The position numbers and the translations under genes were made by a program. From Hyalella azteca (lineage: Eukaryota > Arthropoda > Malacostraca > Amphipoda > Hyalellidae): a DNA stretch of 64,000 nt. Of the stretch, positions 20,430-32,400 are shown piece after piece. The notes below the pieces were generated by a model. That model made no database searches. It saw only the letters and a program-made list of their open reading frames with translations, and had not been told where the DNA came from. Every line of letters begins with the position of its first letter. Within the stretch, counting starts at the first letter, position 1. Location: assembly GCF_000764305.2 (NCBI RefSeq), contig NW_025934747.1, positions 1-64,000 of the forward strand. The letters are read 5' to 3'.

Positions 20430-21960
20430 CTAATTAAGTTGTGTGATGGATGTTATGCCAGTCCATAACCTGGATGCTGCCAGCTCTGGGCACTCGAGTA
20501 GTTGATGCTTGACAGTGTGGAAGAATGCATGACATTGGGGGCATAGGTCGAAATGAGTGCTGTCCAGGTGATGTTTGTAGGAGTATACCATAGCAAGAGA
20601 TTGTGAGCACAGTGTACTCTGCTGAACTGCACCTGTCAGCATAGTTTAACTGCTGCTCTGTATGGCTGATGTCTGGTGGCATGTTGTCTATATGATATTG
20701 CTGATTGGTAGATTTGAGAGTGCGCTCCAGGTGAGACATGTGGGTGTGTATATATTCAAGTTGGCTGGGTGTGTGGGCGGGTGTAAGGTTTTATAGTATT
20801 TAGATAGTAGTTGTGTGGAGTGTTAGCTGTTATCTGGGTGCATGGGTGCATGGTGCCAAATGCTGAAAGTGATGGCAGAGGCTGAGGGAGTTGTGGAGTG
20901 CAGATGCAAGGAATTGGGTGCTTCCTATAGCTAGGTGTTCTTCCAGAAAAAGGAATTTGGTTTCTGCATGGACGTGGCTGGGTGGTGTGGTTCAGGTGCC
21001 ACCAAGTGCAATGCTGCGTGCTGTGTTTTGATTGGTTTATAGGTGGTTGTGGAGTGAGGGTGAATTTATGGATACAAAGGCTAGACTGGCATAGTCCAGC
21101 AGTGAGTATATCTATTGTTACACTAGTGTGAGGCTTTATTTGTTGTGTCCAAATGTTGTTCCTGTGAGGGATCCAAGTGTGTTTAGCCTAGGTCTGCATT
21201 TTGTTTTTGATGTTCTGTTTGTGTGGCCCAAAAGACATGGAAATATAGGTGATGGTGACACCTTAAATCAGCCCTCTAGTACGGTAGTGTGATGTAAGGT
21301 TATACTTGTGTGGACCATGTGTTTTAAAGCGCGTGTTAATGTAATTGTGATGTATGTCTGCGTACGATGAAATTTAAATGTTTTCTGGTGGGGCTGGAAT
21401 GTTCATGTAGAGATTGAAAAGGGTTAATGAGAGGACTGATCCTTGGAGTACTCCATTCGGTATGTTCTTTGTGTGCTGTGGTAGTGCCATTGTAGTGTAC
21501 AAATGACTGTCTGCCTATTGAGTAATCGGCAAACCAGCATCTAGTGTTGCTATGTAGTGTTGTATTGTAGACTTTGTTAGTAGTAGGAGGTGCAGGATGG
21601 CATCAAAGGCTTTGCTAATGCCATTTGTAATCAGGAGTTTGCGGTGTGCTTGGGTGCTTGGAGTTGCCATCTTGTATACGTACGTTGTGTGTGTGGTCGG
21701 TGAGGAGTGTGGTGGTGGAGTGATGGGTTCTGTAACCGTGTTGTGTGAGTGAGAGGGTGAGAGAGGAATGTGGAGCGTGGTTATGGAGAGTGTGAGGAGA
21801 GGCGCTCCACAAATTTTCATGGTGTGCAGAGGAGTGTAATGGGCCTTTAGGATGCTGCTCCAGTGCGGGGTTTGTTTGTTTTCATGAGTGATCTGATTTG
21901 CCAGTTGTGATTTTGGCACATTTTTTGTCTGCCTTAGTGATGGTGTGGTCAATGTTGGTG
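20430..21960 (-). mobile_element. Decayed non-LTR retrotransposon (Jockey-like)
   Basis: On the minus strand the upstream part reads ISKAFDAILHLLLLTKSTIQ, recalling the reverse-transcriptase motif 'DISKAFDxxxHxxLL'. The region after it resembles the 'NG..S ... G.LQGSVLSP.LF' block in shifted frames. The 3' part reads FDLCPQCHAFFHTVKHQLLE then CPELAASRLWTGI, the Cys/His ending typical of Jockey-type pol ORFs. The YADD core is not recoverable and stops are frequent. It is an old dead copy. Confidence 0.7.
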
Positions 21961-22367
21961 ATGGGTTGATGCACCTTGCCTTGCTTTTTTACCCTGCTGG
22001 CCTAAAGCTTAAAATTTGTTTCCCTCTAGACTACAGGATTCAACAATGTGCTGTGTGGATACAATCAAATTAAGATTCAACATGACTTCATTAGAGTATT
22101 ATACATGGTTTTTCTAAATGATGGACCCTATTTTATAAAAATTTTATATATTTAAGTATAAATTTTGAACAGATAATTCAAATGCCAATTGAATGAGAAG
22201 GATTCAAGTTATTTTTACCTATTCAAATGCAACATTAGGCGTTTTAATTTTTTTTAGCTTTCTGAATTGGTCACTTCCTAACTGTTGGGTAGGACAGGTA
22301 GGAAATGAAAATCTGGCTCTGCACTCATTTCTTATTTGGTTATGTCAATGAAACTGTTAGCTCCATT

Positions 22368-22445
22368 TCTACCAGCAACTCTGTTTACGTCCCGCCTCTA
22401 CCAGCAACTCTGTTTACGTCCCGCCTCTACCAGCAACTCTGTTTG
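22368..22445. repeat. 29-bp tandem repeat, nearly 3 copies
   Basis: TCTACCAGCAACTCTGTTTA followed by CGTCCCGCC recurs at 22368, 22397 and (partial) 22426. Confidence 0.9.
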
Positions 22446-22449
22446 ATCT

Positions 22450-24613
22450 GAAGAACCGTATCACTGCTACGGTGCACTCAGTAACACAAGATATTCTTTC
22501 TCGCGTGGGGCGAGTTTGGCTACCGTTTAGATGTTTGCCGTGCAGCATGAGGGGAAAAATGAAATATTTCTAAATATGCAGAAAAATGTAAATCTGTTTG
22601 TTTTCATTGGTGTATAGATTAGTTATTTTGAATTTATACCTGAATAAATGCAAATTTATTAAATTGGGACCATCATTTAGAATAACCCTGAATATAAAAC
22701 TGTCTTGCTGTATGTTGAAGTATTGGAGTTGATTAAGATTTGGCTTCAATTTATGACAATGATATTATATATTGGAGAATATTTGCTGAATCAAGCTCAA
22801 AATGTTTGCAACTCATAATTTGCTAATTTTATGCAGTTAAAGATTTTCTTGAGTATAAATCTTGAAAATTGTATTGTTGCTATTAAATTTCTTGTCAGCT
22901 AAACTTGGTTTTAGAAATATGTCCATTTGCATGGAGCATCATTGCCTACCACTTTAACATTCAAAATATGATACATTAGTGTAACCTAATGATATTCCCT
23001 AAGACAGTAGCACTGAATTTCTTATGAGATCCTATTGAATTTTGAAAGAACCTTTTACTTGAAATTTTGTGTGTCATGTTTCAGACTTGATAAGAATTAC
23101 ATCTCAATTTGATGTTACTTGCATATTACTCATAGTTATAGTTTCAGCTGCAAATGATGGATTCTATGCAATAGCATCTTAAAGTTAGCAAAAATCTGGC
23201 AAAAATAACGGCTTGGTTGCTTTCCGCTTCCTTATAAGGATTTAATGTAAATTAATCCTGTTTTTCTGTTCAATTTGAGTGGTAACTTATACAATACCAG
23301 AAGGACATCTTAATTTCTACCATTTTTTTATCCATTTTTTATGACCATGTTCAATAAAAATTTATCATTCAAGTAAATGCTTAACTTAGAAAACAGTCAT
23401 GCTGCTCTCAATCATGAGCTCTAATGAACCATGGTTTAACTTCGTGTGCAGTTTGCTCAAGCACCTGTTGTGTTATGCACTCATTCCTGTTCTCTACTTC
23501 ACATTGTCCAGGGTGTGTACAGGTCATGGAATACATGAAAAATCATGGAATTTGCAAACAATTGAAAATTTTTTTTTTTCTCTGTGCTGCGTGTGTTAAC
23601 CCATTAATGCCAAGCAGTTCCATTTGAAACCAGTAGAGAAAGGATTCGTAAGAAAATTGTAAGATCAAATAAATATACAAGTGGATGCGTAGGTTTGATA
23701 CACATCATGTACATATGTATTGTGGCAAGGTTTGGTTATGCTGTGCCGACTACTCTCTTTTCAGTTGACATTCAAAGATTACTAGAACCAGGTCATAAAG
23801 TCATGGAATTTTTTCCTAAATAGAACGCACCATGCATGATTGTCAGATTCTAAAGAATGACAAGCAACCATAAGACTACCATTTTGAAATTATTGGAAAC
23901 TGTTTGAATGTCTGTCAGCTATTGTGCTCACATTTGACTGTAATTTGACCCTTAGGTAGGGCAATGCCTGTGCAAGTTTTTTTGCCCATTTTCTGACCGC
24001 TAACATCCCTGATATGGACTCTCACTCTCACTGCTTCAAAGCCAAATTAAGGAGCTTATTAATCTGAAGTTTTTATGTTTGTTTTGAATGTTATGATTTG
24101 AGTTTTACAAATTATCTTAGTTTTTTTGTCATTCTTTCTGCAAATGAATTTTTCACTGGTCATTTTAATTGACAACAATTTTCCCCAAAGGGTTTCTTTG
24201 ATTTTAGTTGTAATCTTGTAGAATAATCATTTTTTCAACTTGATTAGCTTCTGAATTTTACATTTATTTACATAATTTTTGTTTTGCTTGATGTGATTTG
24301 TGATGCTTTCCTCAGCTTGTTTATTGCTATTTATCAGTTCCTTTTATCATGATATGTGCTATAAATGTTCATTTATATCAAGTGAAGCCCCAAGTCAATG
24401 TCAAAGAGGGTTTTTCACTAGAAATTTTCTCTCGAAATAACGATTGAATTTATTAACCAAAATACAAAGTGAAATCCGCCCAGTTTGTTCATGCATGCAT
24501 GTTATCTTTTTCCTTCTTCAACCATCACTAAACGAGATGTTTTTCCTCTTGTTGCATTGGCTTCTTTTTCGTTTTGCATGTTTGCTAACTCCTTGCTTCT
24601 CTTCTTTGCACAG
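22450..24613. other. AT-rich stretch upstream of the first recognised ADAR exon
   Basis: No coding homology was found. The first recognised ADAR exon begins after an acceptor and enters in phase 1, so at least one upstream exon with the start codon exists, either here, further left or outside the window. I could not place it. Confidence 0.5.
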
Positions 24614-26413
24614 GCAAAGGGACCACAAATTGCACTGTTAAACCTCGCCTAGTGGCAGGTGCCAATTCTACTCACAAGCCCGACGAGACTCAAGTCAAAT
24701 TAGCTCGTAATTCACCGACTTCTAATGCTTCAAGCTCAGAAATGCTTGAAGCACCAGAAGTTAAATATAGCAGTTTCCTCGACACGGTTCATGACAAGAC
24801 TTTGAGTCAAACTTTACATCACAACAATGATGCTGATGGACAGAAAGGCAGCAATAGCAGCAGACATGCATCATCTCCTATTATACCTGAGGCTTCACAT
24901 TCTCAAGGCTGCCTCAAGTCAAATAATTTCACGGTTCCCAATGTACGAAATTCTGACTCGATTCGTAGCGGCTCGCATGCACGCAATTTCCCTGGAGACT
25001 TGGATGTACCGCGGCCTAACGTTGTCTGTGCCCAAATGCCTCCTAATCATGCTGGGTTTAATAATTACGCTTTCAGGCCCGCTCAACCTGTTCCACAAAC
25101 ACGGGCCACTCAACTCACTCAGCAGCGGCATAATAATCATCACTCTCAAGCCAACATCCAACCATCATTAACCTCACCACCCTCTAATCACGCCCACGGT
25201 CACCCTTCACTGCATCATGATGGGGTGCCATATAATTCTGCTAGTCTCTACGCTCCAAAAAATGAAAGTTCTCATCATTCGACATCTTTTGCAGCTCCTC
25301 AAGAGAGGATTTACAATGCAAACGGCTGTGCTGGCGAATCCGGGCTTAGTTCATTTTCTCGTTCTAGGACCAGAAGTGTCTCGAATTACAACAAAGAAAA
25401 TTCTATTTCTCCTCCTAATGTGCAGAAGCCTAATCGTCAGTTCAGTAATGCGCAAAATCAACCTAATCTTAAAGATAATGAAGAGACTGGTGCATCATCG
25501 CTGCCTGGTCAGAGGTCGCAACTTTCATGTCGAACTAAGTGGGCTTTGAGTAATGGTAACGTGGTGAGTCAAGACACTCATGCTGGCAGTAGGAGGGGGT
25601 CGCATGAGATGCCTAGGAACTTCCAACACTCGATCCTGCCTAGGCATTTCTCGCAGCCTCCACATACGGTGGCTACAGGGGGCTTTAATGCGTATTCCAA
25701 CCAAATAGTTAGGCCAATTGCCCCCCGTGGTCCCAGACCTGCGTTTCCCGGCCAACAACCTGCAGGATTTTCTAGGTTCGGGGTACGCAATGGCCCTGGT
25801 TTGAATCCTCGCCCGCGTCATTCTGGTTATGGTTCATTTGAAAATTATGGTTCTGTTTCAACTTGGGAGCAGCAAAATATCTTGAATCACCAGAGATTCC
25901 ATCAGAGATACAATGTTGATAACTATTTCTCCCGGGTTCATGAAAATGTCGACAACCAGTATGCCAATCACTTTCAAGGCCAGCATTCTTCCTACGGTAA
26001 TGAAAAGATTTACAAGAGTACAAATAACTACAAGCCAGCCAAAACTTTCAATCGTGGTTCATCGATGCCTAATTCTCGTAACCACTCCCCCTTTCGCGAT
26101 GATAAATCTCACTCGAGAAATTGTGCAGGTATACCTCACGCTCAGGGTGGTGGCTTTGAGCAAACCGAAGCTATGAGCCCTGCTGGGGCTGAAGCAATGA
26201 GCCCTGCTGGGGCTGAAGTTATAAGCCCGTCAGGGGCTGAAGGAAATTTACACGACACGCAGGCCGAGCGGAGGGACCGCGACTTCAGAGCACCTCTTGC
26301 ACCCGTGGGTCCTCAGTTGCATGCCACGGCTGACAGCAATGAAGTGAACCCAGGCCTGAGAGGTCACAAGCATTCCGCTCAAGACGCTGGACTTGATGCT
26401 GGCACAAATCCAG
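24614..26413 (+). CDS. Adar: ADAR exon: long disordered N-terminal region
   Basis: The exon begins after TTTGCACAG and ends at CCAG/GTATGG, entering and leaving in phase 1. It is 1,800 nt without a stop. The 600 residues are rich in Asn, Ser, His, Gln and Gly/Pro/Arg (for example [20 protein letters not shown]), with no folded domain, so it is probably disordered. Near the end an 8-residue unit (EAMSPAGA) occurs three times in tandem. The first Met is at 24742, and upstream codons are open to the acceptor. I assign it to the ADAR gene because strand and phase fit the following exons, not by homology. It could belong to an independent upstream gene. Confidence 0.65.
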
Positions 26414-29400
26414 GTATGGGACATACGTTTTTTGTATGTATTATTCCTGCATCATATTTGATACTAAGCTTCCATAAAAATCCTCGCTTAGGTTAATTTT
26501 TTCTTCTTATTGCTATATAGAAATTCACTTGTATTCCTGACGTGGTTATATGAACATTATTTAATTGATCGACTGTTTGCCAGGTTGTAATGGATTAAAA
26601 CACCAAGCCACCTTCAGAATTCCTAACTTAACTGTATTATCTCGTTTTCTCTACTGTCTGAACATTTCACCTTCAAAAATGTCCGTTTTATTACTATTCC
26701 TAAATTATTCCGAAGAATTAAGTTGCTTCACTTATATTATTGTACTAAGTCTAGGGTGTATTAAACTATTAAAGATAAGCAAAAATCGCATAGGACAGGT
26801 CGTTGAATGGATGGTTTGATTTACTTCTGGTAAACTTCGTTTGCTTCTCGAATAAGTGTTGCACTGTCTGGATCTATTGTGCGGTATGTTTATAATTGAA
26901 CTAATCTGCCTGATTGAAATTCCCTGATTATTTGATTTATTTCTATTTCAGTTTCTGCGAAATAGAAATAAATTAAATTGTTTCGTGCTTTTAATGTTGT
27001 CAGTTTTGTTTGCAATAATTTAACATGATCTCACACGACTCATCTCTAGTCCTTGTCTACCATGTTAAATATCTAGATTCGATTAGGTTGGTTAGTGTAG
27101 TAACGATATTGAAGTATTTCCACAGGGAAAAGTTTATGGACTTTTGGGAAATGGACTTTTTTCTCAATTTTTATCCATTATTTTTGTGATCATGAATTTC
27201 AAAATGCGTAAATCGTGTTCCGCCGTTAGTTATGTACCCTAAAGGTAATACTTTTCCCGCAAACCGTAGTCGCCTTCTCATCTTGATCAAAAGCCATTTG
27301 TGTTTGCCCTGAACCCTCGCGTTGAAATACAATTATGCCGTATCGATAATTGTTCGTTTCGACATCTATACGCTGTGTGAGAACATTCAATTCTCTGATG
27401 TTGGATTGTGTGGAGATCTCGTTTTTCTTTACATTACCATACCCACCGCGCGTTTTTTCGAGATGCATGTATTTGATATCAGCCTGCGCTCATCATTCAC
27501 TTGATGCTCAGTTGACGAGAACTTCGGCTCTTTATAGCGGCGCCAGGAGGATACCCTGGTGTCGAATGGTGACCAGTTGCAACTTTGCTTTCTAATGCAA
27601 CTCGTCTCACTTGCGCAACATTTCTGTTTTACGATACAAATGTGGCGGACATTCTGTAATTTGAACACAAGTTAAGTCTGTATTCATAATCTCATCTCAT
27701 AATTTTGCCTGGCAATATACGACACGTGTAAATTGAGTTGGGGTTCATCTTTTCATATTCAGTCTTTAGCAAGAGACCCCCCTTTAACCCACAGTTTGCG
27801 TGTGCAACAATTACAGATGTCTTTATTAGTTTTGTTGATATGACTTGACTTGTGTAGATTTCCCAGCGAGAAATTTCGCGCGTTTATTCAGAGTCAAAGT
27901 TTTTATTTTATGATCTTATTGCAACATTGGTTGCCTGTCCACATTGCAGGTGGCGAGCCGTGCCTCCTTGGTTTGCCAGAACAAATCAGGCTCTTGTATC
28001 CTAATAAAGGTTGGTGAAAATTCTTATTCTCGTACAATTCAAATCTTATCTACGTAATTTGGAAAATTTCTATGAGATGAGGTTTTGTTTGCATTTCTGC
28101 CACTACTCGGTTGGATCTATCAAAATGGTTCAGGTAATTTTAGATCATCGACAACACTGGTATTGTTTGCTACTTGCAGTATTCAGGGCTGTAGTTCGGT
28201 TACTAACATGGCTGGCTTCTCTGCTTTTGCTCCTCATATCGAAAACCGGCTAGTCGCTGTTCCTGTTCCTGTCTTCTTGTTATTGGTTACCGTTTGGGAA
28301 TTAGCTTCCTCTGTGTGCTTTTACAGGTTTTGACTTGTACAAACATCACTTAGAAATATATCAGGCTGCTGCAGAACGATATTTTTACTCACACTAACTT
28401 CCTGTCGAAAAATTATTCATCTAGCCGTCGGTTTTAAGGAATATAATTGTGTGATTGATTGCGATGGATATTTTTATGATGTGTTATTGAATTACATCTC
28501 CTCGCAGTCATTTTATAATGGTGAGGGCTCGAAGACTGTGTTGTCCAATTCATTGAAGATTTGTATATTTGGATGCTGGCCGCAATGATTTTCGGGCCTT
28601 GAGACAGAAAATCGATTATTTCCTTCCCGTTATAGTCTCGTCGTTAATTTAGCCACGTAATTTTGCTTCTGAATAATTTTCGTCTTCTATTGGTTTGAAT
28701 TAATCTTCGGTAGTTGTAATTTTCTCTCTTGTCTTGACTTCATTTAAAAAAAAATTGGTTTAATTTTATCGTTTCAATTATTAGGTTTCGCTTAATTTTA
28801 ATTTGTATTCGTTGCTTCATTACTTGCTGTGAATAGTGGTTAGCATTTGTTGACATGTAGCATTTTGCTTTTTCTCACGCATTGAAATTGCTCTTCATAA
28901 TCTTGCACGTTAACTTCTATTATAACTTCTAAACGGGCATGGCTTTAATTGTCTCTTTGCCAAAGTAACTGGCATCACCCATAGGTGCTGATGCTATATC
29001 ATATCAATTGATATTCTCAACAATCCAGCATTATATTTCATGCGCAAAGTCAGTTAAAACCAAGAGAAAATTGTCAATTATTTTTTACAAGCCTATAATT
29101 GAAATTTGAATCTTTCCCTTTACAATGCAAATGGGGCTTCGATTGATATGATGAACTTCTAAAGTGTTCACGCTGTGGAGAGGCTCAAGCTTCCATCGCT
29201 TAATTTAAGCTCTCTAACATGAAATACTTGAATTTTAAGTAACCAGTAATTATTTGTAACAAATTGAGAAATTCTTTAATCCGTTTCTACTCCTGTCCTT
29301 CCCATGTTTGAAGAAATGCTTTACAACATACGAGTTTATTAGCTGTGCCGTGATAACATGTGGTGTCGTGCTATCAGTTAGGTTTGATGTTTTCATTCAT

Positions 29401-32400
29401 TTCCTTACTAGGCTAAATTTGTCTTGAATGGACATTCATATTATCGGTATTCAGGCCCTTATTAGTCTTCGTAAAACTTGAATTTTTTGTATGATGGGAC
29501 TTAATTAAATTAAGGTATAACTGGGTCTTTTTATTGTTCCGTGGTACTTCTTTAGTTTTGATGTTTTCTGCACATCTTCAATCCTTTGATTGGGCTTTTT
29601 TTATCGTTACCTTCTAGTTTTCTGCAGATATTTTGTTACAATAAATTTCTATTCTACTTGAGTCAGAATTATGTAGGAGCCTCAAAATGTGTACTTTAAT
29701 TTTCAGGAGGCAGCTTCATTGATGATTTTTTGCATTGATAATGAAACCTGCCGTTAGAAAAACCGTCTCATTTCTCGTACACAATATGGCCGGCTTATTC
29801 ATGTATCTAAAAGTTGCTAATGCAAATATTGTTTCTCATTTTCTGTTTGTTGCTACTTGTATGGATTCTTGTTGCTTTTGGCTGTTCAATGCTGTATTAG
29901 AAATGCCATTGACAGTTTCTACATCAAATCATTGACAGATCATAAATGATTTCTTTAGTCACATGCAAGATATGAATTCGGAATTCCACTATGTTTTCTT
30001 TTTAAACATTTGTTTCGCAAGTTTCATGCGTCTCACTTTCATTTTTTAATGCTTACTCAACCAATTTGCGTTCATTGTTGATTACTTTGCAACTTTTTCA
30101 ACCCCTTTAATGTTTGGTTTTTTTCCACTAATGAGTTACGGCCGTGGTTTGATTTGTACCGCACTTATTTTTTGTTCGTTTTGCTTGTTTTAACGCAATT
30201 TTTTTTCGTATTTGCATTTTGTTTATTTTCTAACACGTTTTTCGTTTTGTCTATCCTTCTGCTCTTGGCTCATTTTGAACAGCACCTTACTGGCCGGACA
30301 TTGTCAACTATAGTTCGATGCTCGGAGATGTCTGCATCACAGCGCCTGAAGCAGTCTCTTTCATTTTGCACGAAATGAACAAAGGTATAACAAGCTGGAG
30401 AAAATACAGCGTTGTGGTCTTCGTGGTAAAAATACTTTATGCTGATTTCATGTAGTATATGACATTACATGTAATAACGTTTACTGGAATTTGCTTTGCT
30501 TTTTCTTGATGTACCAATGTTTATCAACACAACCCAATCTTTGAAAGTCTTCCTTTCGACGCATTCCAATTGTCAAAGTTTTCGTTGTGATTAAAATTAG
30601 AGATCCATTACAATGTTTACACGGTACTTACATGTTCAAATGTCAACCTAAATTCCGGAAGTTATTTTAATCCTCTTTCTCTAAGAGGCCCTCAATATCA
30701 AATTCAGGTAAGTTTGTGTGCTTGTTTTCTTGTTGCTTATGAAATAACCAAACAGCTCTCGGAATAATAATTCACTTGAATGAGAGAATGGCGTGACATA
30801 AGATCGATCGCTGTTTGACCCTGTGCTCATGCATCTGTGATGTACATATGAATGTGTTAGGGCTTAGTTGAACGGTAACAGCACCCATTTCTAGGTTGAC
30901 TCAATTGGTGCATCTTGCTTGGGCCATTATCGTGGGTATAGTGGCAGGTTCAGTTTTCATTAAACCACGGTTAGAGTAAAATACTTAGATGCACGAGACA
31001 TCACATTAAATTCAATGTGATGTCTTTCTTCAATGAAAGCTGCAGCACTTGTTCACATTCATTGCTTGACAAATAGGCAGCTATTAGCTTTCAATACTGG
31101 GACGAGACACAAGATGCTGCTTTCAAGACGTCGTTCCCACTGCTCTCTAGAAACGTTCTTGCAATTCTAACTCTGATTATTTCTTGAAAGACAACATATT
31201 TAATAAAAGTATAATACGTAATTGCAAAATAACGTTTAATCCATCACCTCTACACCATTGATTAATCAGAGTGTACATCCTTCAGTTTTGTTTGAATGAC
31301 GATAAGGAAGGATGAACTAACTTAATTTTAGGAGTGCTACGAAAAACCGGTGTGGGTGAAGCTGTTGGTTTGCCTTTATAGATAAGCAAGCTGTTTCCAT
31401 GTTCTTCTTGAGATGTCGATATGTTATGTGTGCAAAATAACATCTGTTCCGTATGCTTATGAAAAGACACTCTGAAAAAAAACTAGTTTAGTTGTATGCG
31501 TTAACGCAAACTACGATGACTCGTTGAATTATATTCTAAGACGCGAACGAATTTTATTTTCTCGTATTCTACGAATCGCGATTAATTAATTTCGCTTTAC
31601 ATTATCTGATTATTTCTTTTCTTATCACTCACGCGACATATACATGCTCCTGGGACAAGTCCCAAATGTGGCAATGACAGTCAAATTCCCACGATTTACT
31701 TGAACGACAAAAAACGCTGGTAAGCCTTATTCCGCATGTCCACCAATAATATCGCTGGTCTGGCGACACGTAACTGAACCTGGCGCTCGTTGTCCGTAAT
31801 CTAGGCCTACGTACGTACGCCTGGTCTACTAAACCTTGCGTTGCTGGAAGTGCTGCTGGCTTCGTTCTCCACAATTTGAGATAGTGGATTCTCGGTCGTT
31901 CAATACCACGTGTATTATGATCTATCTTATTATAATCCATCTTATTATGATCCATCTTATTATGATCTATCTTACGATCAGTCACACTTCTGACGAGCGG
32001 TAAGCTTATGATGCAGTGTCTTGCATCCCACCAAGTTAATGCATGGTTCGCACTTGCATTAACTTGCAAGCTGCGGCGGTCTTCATGCTACGTATCCGTT
32101 TCATAAACCCCGTCAATGCTAGGCCGCTACAACGAAAAGATCGCTTGAGGAGGGGTACATCATTAATAGTCCTTGAGTCGCGACAGGCGAAGAGCACCTA
32201 AATACACTCGTAGGCATCGTTTCCATTGCATTATGCCCTGAATTTTTGTTCCCATATTCAACTCGGTAATTTCAATTATGCCCTGCGTTCTTGTTCCCAT
32301 ATTCAACTCGGTAATTTCAATTATACCCTGCGTTCTTGTTCCCATATTCAACTCGGTAATTTCAATTATGCCCTGCGTTCTTGTTCCCATATTCAACTCG

